From: JADLHS01 sp039806955
GTDB taxonomy: Bacteria > Verrucomicrobiota > Verrucomicrobiia > Limisphaerales > JADLHS01
NCBI GenBank assembly: GCA_039806955.1
Contig: JBDHQI010000004.1
Location: 117,163 to 181,162 of the forward strand
DNA: 64,000 nt
Direction of reading: 5' to 3'
Under the pieces are notes generated by a model. The model was not told the DNA's origin and made no database searches. It was given only the letters and a program-made list of their open reading frames with translations. Below, in pieces: positions 58,718 to 64,000 of this stretch; the stretch's first letter is position 1; each line of letters begins with the position of its first letter. The position numbers were made by a program, and so were the translations under genes.

Positions 58718-60172
58718 ATGAAACGCTGGATCGGATTTTTGAGTTTGTGGCTGCTGCTCGTCGCGCCCGTCACCGGCGAACCATCTGCGGTCATTCGCGC
58801 CAGCATGTTGGAAGCCCAAGGTCGGTTTCTGGCGGCGTCCAATACGCTTTATACGGCGGCGGCTGATTCCGCGCTGAGCGCGGCGGAGCGGCGGCGGCTG
58901 GCGTTTGAGCTGGATCGGCTGGAGCGCATCCGCAAGGACTATCCTTTTACCCAGGCCAGCTTGTTCAAACGCTTGCAAGACGCCGTGCGGGATTTGACGG
59001 CAAGCGAGTTTGAAACCTGGGTGGCCAAGGGCTGGTTTGATGCGCGCGATTTCGACGGTGAACGGCGCTTCATGAGTGCGAGCGTCAGCAATTTGTTCTT
59101 TCGTCATCCGGAGTTGAATCCGCGCCGCTTGCCACTTCGAGATACGAGCAAACACGATCAAGCCAGTCTGGCCACCTGTCGCGCGATCCGTAACGCTGCG
59201 CGTCAGGAAGGACGGCCTTATGTGTTACCCAAGCGGCTGAATGCCGTTATGACCGTGACCGTGGACGCGGGCGCGGTACCGGATGGAGAAGTGGTTCGCG
59301 CGTGGCTGCCGATTCCCCGCGAATATCCGTTTCAACAGGGTTTTGCGTTGCTGAATACCTCCTCGCCGGCGCGACATCTGGATGGTCCGGACAGTCCGAT
59401 TCGATCGGTTTATCTGGAACAAAAAGCGCTGGCGGGCGCGCCCACCAGGTTCAGCATCGAATACGAGTATAAAATTTCCGGCGTGTCGTTTGAGATCAAT
59501 CCGGAACGGGTGCGCCGCGTGGACGCATTGGACCCCGCCTTAAAACCATTTTTGCGGGAAGAACTACACGTCGCGTTCACCCCGGAAATGCGCGCGCTAT
59601 CGAAGAAAATCCTGGGCGACGAAACCAATCCGGCGCGGCAAGCCAAGCGGATCTACGATTGGATCGCGGAGCACATCCAATACAGCTACGCGTTGGAGTA
59701 TTCCACGATTCGGAACCTCGGTGATTATTGTCGGGACAAGGGCTACGGCGACTGCGGCCAGGAAGCGCTGCTGTTCATCACGCTCTGTCGGTTGAACGGC
59801 ATTCCGGCGCGCTGGCAATCCGGTTGGAATCTGTTCCCTGGCGTCAAAGGCATTCACGATTGGTGCGAAATGTATCTCGCCCCGTACGGCTGGATGCCGG
59901 TGGATCCATACAAGGGAATTTTCGCCATGCAATACGCGCCGACCTTGACGCCGGAGGAAAAGCATGAGGTGCGGGATTTTTACTTCGGTGGTTTGGATTA
60001 TTACCGCATGGCGGCGAACAGTGCGCACAGCCAGGTGTTGACGCCGCTCAAGCAATCCTTCCGTTCTGACACTGTGGACTTCCAGCGCGGCGAGGTGGAA
60101 TGGGGCACGAACAATCTCTATTTCGACAAATACAGTTACGGTTTGCAAATTCGCGAAGTGTCAACGCCGTAA
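58718..60172 (+). CDS. Secreted transglutaminase-like protein
   Basis: A 484-residue protein with signal peptide ('MKRWIGFLSLWLLLVAPVTG'). The C-terminal half holds a papain-like transglutaminase core with a plausible triad: Cys in 'KGYGDCGQEALLFITLCRLN', His in 'VKGIHDWCEMYLAPYGW' and Asp in 'MPVDPYKG'. The N-terminal 200 residues are helical and unassigned, with a beta-sandwich-like part before the core ('VRAWLPIPREYPFQQGF'). It probably acts as a periplasmic protease or amide-modifying enzyme. GGAG lies seven bases before ATG 58718. It ends one base before the stop of the convergent comEC gene. Confidence 0.88.
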   Translation: MKRWIGFLSLWLLLVAPVTGEPSAVIRASMLEAQGRFLAASNTLYTAAADSALSAAERRRLAFELDRLERIRKDYPFTQASLFKRLQDAVRDLTASEFETWVAKGWFDARDFDGERRFMSASVSNLFFRHPELNPRRLPLRDTSKHDQASLATCRAIRNAARQEGRPYVLPKRLNAVMTVTVDAGAVPDGEVVRAWLPIPREYPFQQGFALLNTSSPARHLDGPDSPIRSVYLEQKALAGAPTRFSIEYEYKISGVSFEINPERVRRVDALDPALKPFLREELHVAFTPEMRALSKKILGDETNPARQAKRIYDWIAEHIQYSYALEYSTIRNLGDYCRDKGYGDCGQEALLFITLCRLNGIPARWQSGWNLFPGVKGIHDWCEMYLAPYGWMPVDPYKGIFAMQYAPTLTPEEKHEVRDFYFGGLDYYRMAANSAHSQVLTPLKQSFRSDTVDFQRGEVEWGTNNLYFDKYSYGLQIREVSTP

Positions 60173-62647
60173 TCACCACTCCGGATCCGTTGCGGCGGGC
60201 GGTGGTTGCGGGCGGTCTTGCGTCATCACCGGCAGTTTTGCCAGTTCGAAGGTTTGGCCGTCTGCGGTGGTCAGTTCGCAACCGGGCGGTCGGAAGGAAA
60301 TCGTGACCGCGCCGACGGTTCGAGTGTAGAGCGTGAACACGCGGCGCGATTCAAGACGCGCTTTCAATTTCAAGCTCGCCCGCGCGGTTGCGGGGAAGTC
60401 GGAATCCGCCACAACGATCACGCGCGGTTGAACCACATCGAGAAGCGCATCGGTCAGCGCTTCGGTTTGCTCCGGCAGGCTAGTGACGAGCAGGTCCGAG
60501 CGGAGTTGCTGGCCTTCGCGTTCCAACAATAAATTCTGGCCAGGGCGACCCAGGTCCGAGAGCAAGAGGACGGTTACGCCGTAAAATTCCGCCTGCCGCA
60601 CCAGAGCGCCATCATCAGCTTGAGCAAATCTGTCCGTTGTGGCGGGATGCAAAATCCGCCACGGCGGGAGAGTGTCTCCGCGGGCGATGGTTTTCAGATG
60701 GAACGGTTCGCTTTGCAAATTCGCCACAATCCGCCGGTAGATCGGGGAGCGAAACCGGAGCGGACTGACGAAAATTTCACGGCACCGAAATTCATCAAGC
60801 AGCAATTCCGCGCCGCCGATCTGCTGCAAGTCTCCGTGCGTGAGCAGGAGTCGAGGCAGATGCGTGGCGCCTTGGGCGCGTAAAAATGGGCGGGTGACAT
60901 ATACGACGGAATTGCTGTTGCCGCAGTCCATCAACCAATCCCGCGATTTCCCGGCGGCATCAAAGTATTCGGCATGGCCTCCCGCGAACGGCAGAACGGT
61001 GAGCGTGAAATTACGGCGTTCGCCGAGCCATTGACCGCTGTAATAAACGCCGAGCAACAGCAGCACCAGCAGGGTGCGGCGGCGGCGTTCCGGTTGCCAT
61101 AGCCAGCCGCTCAGAAAGCCGGTGAGCAAACCGTAATAGACGATGAATGTGAACAGACTGGGCGCGCGCACGAAAGCGTAGGCGCCGGGAATGAGCGCCG
61201 CCCAGTCACACAGTTTGATCATGCCCAGCATCCAGAACCACGCTGCGTGATTGAACAACTCGCTGAGCCACGGCCACCACGCGCCGCACAGCAGGCTGCC
61301 CAGATTGCACGCCAGTGCCAGACTACTCAGCGGTACGATGAGCAGGTTGGCCAGCAGCGTCACGGGACTGAATATGTGGAAGTAATACGCAGTTAACGGC
61401 AGCGCGCCCAACCCGGCGGCGAGCGAGGTCGCAAAGGTCAATGCCCCGGCCCGGAGGAGCCGGTGGCGGGTTCGTTTCCAGCGGGGAACGACTTCCGGCG
61501 CCAGCAGCGGATCGTACGCGAGTCGTTGATCCAGCCAGCGCTGCAAGGGAGGCACGAACAACGCGATGCTGAGGACCACGAAAAAGGAAAGCTGGAAGCT
61601 GGCTTGAAATAATTGTTGCGGCTGCCAGAGCAGGATGATGAAGGCTGCGGCGGCCAGCGAGTTCAACAGATCGCTCGGTCGCGCCAACGCCCAGCCGCCG
61701 ACGACGATGGTCATCATGAGGGTCGAGCGGATTGCGGAAGGTTGCCAGCCCGTCGCGGCGGTGTAAAACCAGAGCAGGGGAATCACCCCCAAACCACACC
61801 CGCCGCGCGGCACGCGCAACCCGCGCAGCAGGCTGACGAGAATTCCGGCGATCAACGCGATGTGCAGTCCGGAAATGGCGAAGATGTGCATCGTGCCGGT
61901 TTTCATGAATGGCTCGCTCACTTCGCCGGTGAGCGCCGTTTTCCAGCCGAGCGTCATGGCCCAGAGCAATCGCAGCGGTTCGTCGGGCGCGGGCAGCCCA
62001 TAAGCCAGTTGATTCCTGGCCCAGGCAATAAAGCGGTCGGCAAACGGCGGGGTGACGTCCGGATTCAATCCGTGCCAGTCCGCGGCGGTGGTTTTCAGTT
62101 GATAGTAAATGTTCTGCCGCGCGAGGTACGTGCGGTAATTGAACAAGCCATCGGCCATCGCGCTGGGCGGCGGTCCCAACACGCCATAAATTTCGACTTC
62201 TCCGCCGCCAAAAAGAGGCTGCGTCAATTCTCCCTGGGTGGTGACCAGGACTTGTCCGAAAGCCGGTTTCCATTCGTCGTTGGTGCGCAGCGCCGAAACT
62301 TGCAACGCAACCAATGTGCGAACGAGTTCTTTTCCGTCGCGTTCATGCAGGCGCAAGTTTGGGGTTTCCAATAACGTGCCGCGGACCGTGGCGAGCACCG
62401 GGGCCTCGGTCAGTTGCAGGCGCAGATCGTCCGGTGACACTGGCGTGGTGAGCCGCAGCAGATTGGTCATTCCGAGTACGATCAGGAATGGCCCGAGCAG
62501 TGGCGCGCGTAATTCGCGCCGGCTCCACACGACGAGGAGCAGAAGGAAACAAATCCCGAAAAGCAACGGCAAGGGCGGACCGACGATTTCCGCCAGCAGC
62601 AGGCCGCTCGCATAATACAACGCCACCGGGATTAGAGGGCGTTTCAT
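60173..62647 (-). CDS. comEC: ComEC/Rec2-family DNA uptake channel
   Basis: An 824-residue protein: N-terminal helices and a soluble OB-like domain (about 80-215), the multi-helix competence domain with 'MKTGTMHIFAISGLHIALIA' (the conserved 'AISGLH' motif) and 'ATGWQPSAIRSTLMMTIVVG', and a C-terminal metallo-beta-lactamase-like domain. The latter is degenerate at the metal site: 'LLTHGDLQQIGGAEL' stands where 'HGDxDHxGG' is expected. The channel would carry single-stranded DNA across the inner membrane during transformation. ATG 62647 (MKRPLIPVALYYASG) gives the first helix. Confidence 0.92.
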   Translation of the reverse strand: MKRPLIPVALYYASGLLLAEIVGPPLPLLFGICFLLLLVVWSRRELRAPLLGPFLIVLGMTNLLRLTTPVSPDDLRLQLTEAPVLATVRGTLLETPNLRLHERDGKELVRTLVALQVSALRTNDEWKPAFGQVLVTTQGELTQPLFGGGEVEIYGVLGPPPSAMADGLFNYRTYLARQNIYYQLKTTAADWHGLNPDVTPPFADRFIAWARNQLAYGLPAPDEPLRLLWAMTLGWKTALTGEVSEPFMKTGTMHIFAISGLHIALIAGILVSLLRGLRVPRGGCGLGVIPLLWFYTAATGWQPSAIRSTLMMTIVVGGWALARPSDLLNSLAAAAFIILLWQPQQLFQASFQLSFFVVLSIALFVPPLQRWLDQRLAYDPLLAPEVVPRWKRTRHRLLRAGALTFATSLAAGLGALPLTAYYFHIFSPVTLLANLLIVPLSSLALACNLGSLLCGAWWPWLSELFNHAAWFWMLGMIKLCDWAALIPGAYAFVRAPSLFTFIVYYGLLTGFLSGWLWQPERRRRTLLVLLLLGVYYSGQWLGERRNFTLTVLPFAGGHAEYFDAAGKSRDWLMDCGNSNSVVYVTRPFLRAQGATHLPRLLLTHGDLQQIGGAELLLDEFRCREIFVSPLRFRSPIYRRIVANLQSEPFHLKTIARGDTLPPWRILHPATTDRFAQADDGALVRQAEFYGVTVLLLSDLGRPGQNLLLEREGQQLRSDLLVTSLPEQTEALTDALLDVVQPRVIVVADSDFPATARASLKLKARLESRRVFTLYTRTVGAVTISFRPPGCELTTADGQTFELAKLPVMTQDRPQPPPAATDPEW

Positions 62648-62776
62648 GACTGCCGCAGTTAAGCAGACTTCCGGCGTGCCGGTCACGTCCGTTTTGATCC
62701 ATTAAACTTATGGCGATTGAAAAAATCCGGCCCCTCGCATTGCCACCGTTCCGGTCGCAGTTTATTTTGGCACACC

Positions 62777-63409
62777 TTGAAGAAGCTCAAGCGACCAGAA
62801 ATCCCGCGCAAAACGGTGTACCGCCTGTCCACCTATCTGCGCTGTCTGGCGCCGCTGCGGGAACAAGCGGTGCAGACTATTTCCAGCGAAGCCCTGGCCA
62901 AAGCCGCTGGAGTCAAATCCACGCAACTGCGGAAAGATCTCGCCTATTTTGGCACGTTCGGCACGCGCGGTCTCGGCTACGACGTGCAGGATTTGTATCA
63001 ACAAATCACCAATGAACTGGGCGCCTCTCGGCTGCGTCCAGCCATTCTGATCGGTCTGGGCAACCTGGGGATGGCCTTGCTTTCCTACCGCGGATTTGAA
63101 AAGGAGGGTTTTGAAATCCTGGCGGCCTTTGACATTGACCCCGGCCGGCGGCGAAATAAAGACATCAAGCGCCCCGTGTATGGCATGGATCAGTTGGCGG
63201 AATTTGTCCGCGCCCGCGAAGTGAAACTGGCCATTCTCACCGTGCCTGCGGAGGCCGCCCAGGAGGTGGTGAATCAACTGGTTCGCTGCGGTGTGCTGGG
63301 CATCTTAAACTTTTCGCCAGTGGTCCTGCACGTTCCCGAAAGCGTCATGGTCAACAATGTGAACCTGGCCATTGAACTGGAAAACTTGGGCTATTTTATC
63401 CGCGAATAG
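62777..63409 (+). CDS. rex: Redox-sensing transcriptional repressor Rex
   Basis: A 210-residue NADH-responsive repressor from TTG 62777 (reads MKKLKRPEIPRKTVYRL). The winged helix covers about 1-80 with 'SSEALAKAAGVKSTQLRKDL' and 'YFGTFGTRGLGYDV'; the Rossmann domain has 'ILIGLGNLGMALLSY' and 'NFSPVVLHVPESVMVNNVNL'. It senses the NADH/NAD ratio and controls respiratory and fermentative genes, so the ACIII operon is a possible target. The in-frame TTG at 62717 would add 20 residues without family support. Confidence 0.93.
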   Translation: MKKLKRPEIPRKTVYRLSTYLRCLAPLREQAVQTISSEALAKAAGVKSTQLRKDLAYFGTFGTRGLGYDVQDLYQQITNELGASRLRPAILIGLGNLGMALLSYRGFEKEGFEILAAFDIDPGRRRNKDIKRPVYGMDQLAEFVRAREVKLAILTVPAEAAQEVVNQLVRCGVLGILNFSPVVLHVPESVMVNNVNLAIELENLGYFIRE

Positions 63410-63600
63410 ACCCGGCCCCGGCTGGCGCGAAATGAAAGCCCGCGCCATTTCTGATAAAGAAAACATGACGGTGGCCCTCCGGACGAGAGACGGCGCAATG
63501 ACTCATCGCGCTACGATCATCCATTCCGCGGCGTGTTACTTGTTGCCCAGGAGATGATTTGCCCGAGATGGCCGAGCTGCGTGACAACCGGCTCAAGCGG

Positions 63601-63945
63601 CTAGTCCCCAAGCATGGGTGGGAGAATGATGTCCACTTTTGGCAGCAACCAGAAAACTCCCAAACCCACAATCAGGGCAACCAGGATTATTCGTCCTCTC
63701 CATCGGGAGACGAATTTATCATCCACACCCCAGCCGCCCCGGCTGACGCCGACAAGCAACCAGCCAAGCGTTCCCAGCGGCACGCTTACATTCAGCGCGG
63801 CAATAGCAGCGCCGACCCGGCTATAAACGGTGGCGCCCCGGGTCGAAAATTTTTGCCAGGTGATTTGCGCGTCTGTTTCCATCTGGCGTGGAGTCAGCGT
63901 TGCGGATAAAAGCGTGCCAACGGTAGCTAGCAGCCTGTCGGACAT
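63601..63945 (-). CDS. Small predicted membrane protein
   Basis: A 114-residue protein with two hydrophobic helices (about residues 45-67, 'AAIAALNVSVPLGTLGWLLV', and 85-105, 'IILVALIVGLGVFWLLPKVD') and an N-terminal soluble part (MSDRLLATVGTLLSATLTPR). No family is recognised. It is the last open frame before the window edge, and the possible promoter lies in 63946-64000. Confidence 0.45.
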   Translation of the reverse strand: MSDRLLATVGTLLSATLTPRQMETDAQITWQKFSTRGATVYSRVGAAIAALNVSVPLGTLGWLLVGVSRGGWGVDDKFVSRWRGRIILVALIVGLGVFWLLPKVDIILPPMLGD

Positions 63946-64000
63946 AGCTCAAGACGCTGGGTAAGATCGTGGTGGTAGCACCCGGTGCGGTTGTGGAAAC

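Noticed and set aside
63562..63640. Sequence beginning GCCCGAGATGGCCGAG that looks like a tRNA acceptor/D-arm
   Set aside because: No TPsiC arm (GGTTCGAATCC type) or matching acceptor end follows within tRNA distance.
1..64000. CRISPR array, prophage or rRNA operon
   Set aside because: No regularly spaced repeats, phage structural genes or rRNA-like stretches were found in reading through the window.

Overview
The window looks like a chromosomal segment of a Verrucomicrobiota bacterium, probably near Limisphaerales/Pedosphaera. This is inferred from gene content, not from a marker gene. Pointers are an alternative complex III (ACIII) operon followed by a degenerate cbb3-like subunit, a remnant of an H-X9-DG type prepilin, GxxExxY and four-helix-bundle genes, an OprP-type porin with an outer-membrane lifestyle, and many short palindromic intergenic repeats. 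I saw no rRNA, tRNA, CRISPR array, transposase or phage gene. Most of the window is housekeeping DNA; the unusual material is small insertions inside operons.

Layout. 1-8.9 kb: end of a chemosensory cluster (CheW, MCP), Maf pyrophosphatase, BatD/BatE pair, AEC transporter, VanY-like lipoprotein. 8.9-19 kb: LarA homologue, Ser/Thr kinase, glycosyltransferase, SPOUT methyltransferase, WalJ-like hydrolase, a very long DacB fusion, citrate synthase, a receiver-histidine kinase. 19-24.1 kb (minus strand): a YggT-like protein, succinyl-CoA synthetase with its two genes split by two small genes, a prepilin pseudogene, and NIL and MoaD/ThiS proteins. 24.1-27.7 kb: a HepT/MntA pair and a PIN toxin/antitoxin pair, each bounded by a duplicated end of the neighbouring gene, then thrC under a SAM-I riboswitch. 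28.1-39.3 kb: ACIII (actABCDEF), a small membrane protein, a CcoN-like protein lacking heme and copper ligands, a CcoO-like cytochrome and a monoheme cytochrome, tightly overlapped. 39.3-48.1 kb: QueG, shikimate kinase and an Rrf2 regulator diverging from a porin plus sulfate ABC importer operon (sbp-cysTWA) that has been invaded by a four-helix-bundle gene. 48.2-64 kb: FHA protein, DUF2071/TIGR01777/DUF393/GbsR cluster, DMFase-like lipoprotein, citramalate synthase, a GxxExxY cassette, ValRS, transglutaminase, ComEC, Rex and a terminal small membrane protein.

Two systems deserve most attention. First, the minus-strand thrC-moaD-NIL operon (27.66 to 23.43 kb) has a clear SAM-I riboswitch with a terminator, which places a threonine-synthase-like enzyme, a GG-ending sulfur carrier and a NIL protein under SAM control. 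This suggests a sulfur-carrier-linked step at the threonine/methionine branch. Second, the ACIII operon runs without a break into a cbb3-oxidase-like trio whose catalytic subunit has lost the recognisable His ligands, so it may be a non-catalytic membrane scaffold or a different electron-transfer module. A third theme is insertion of one- or two-gene cassettes bounded by repeats (GxxExxY, four-helix bundle, HepT/MntA, PIN/antitoxin) with no recombinase in sight.
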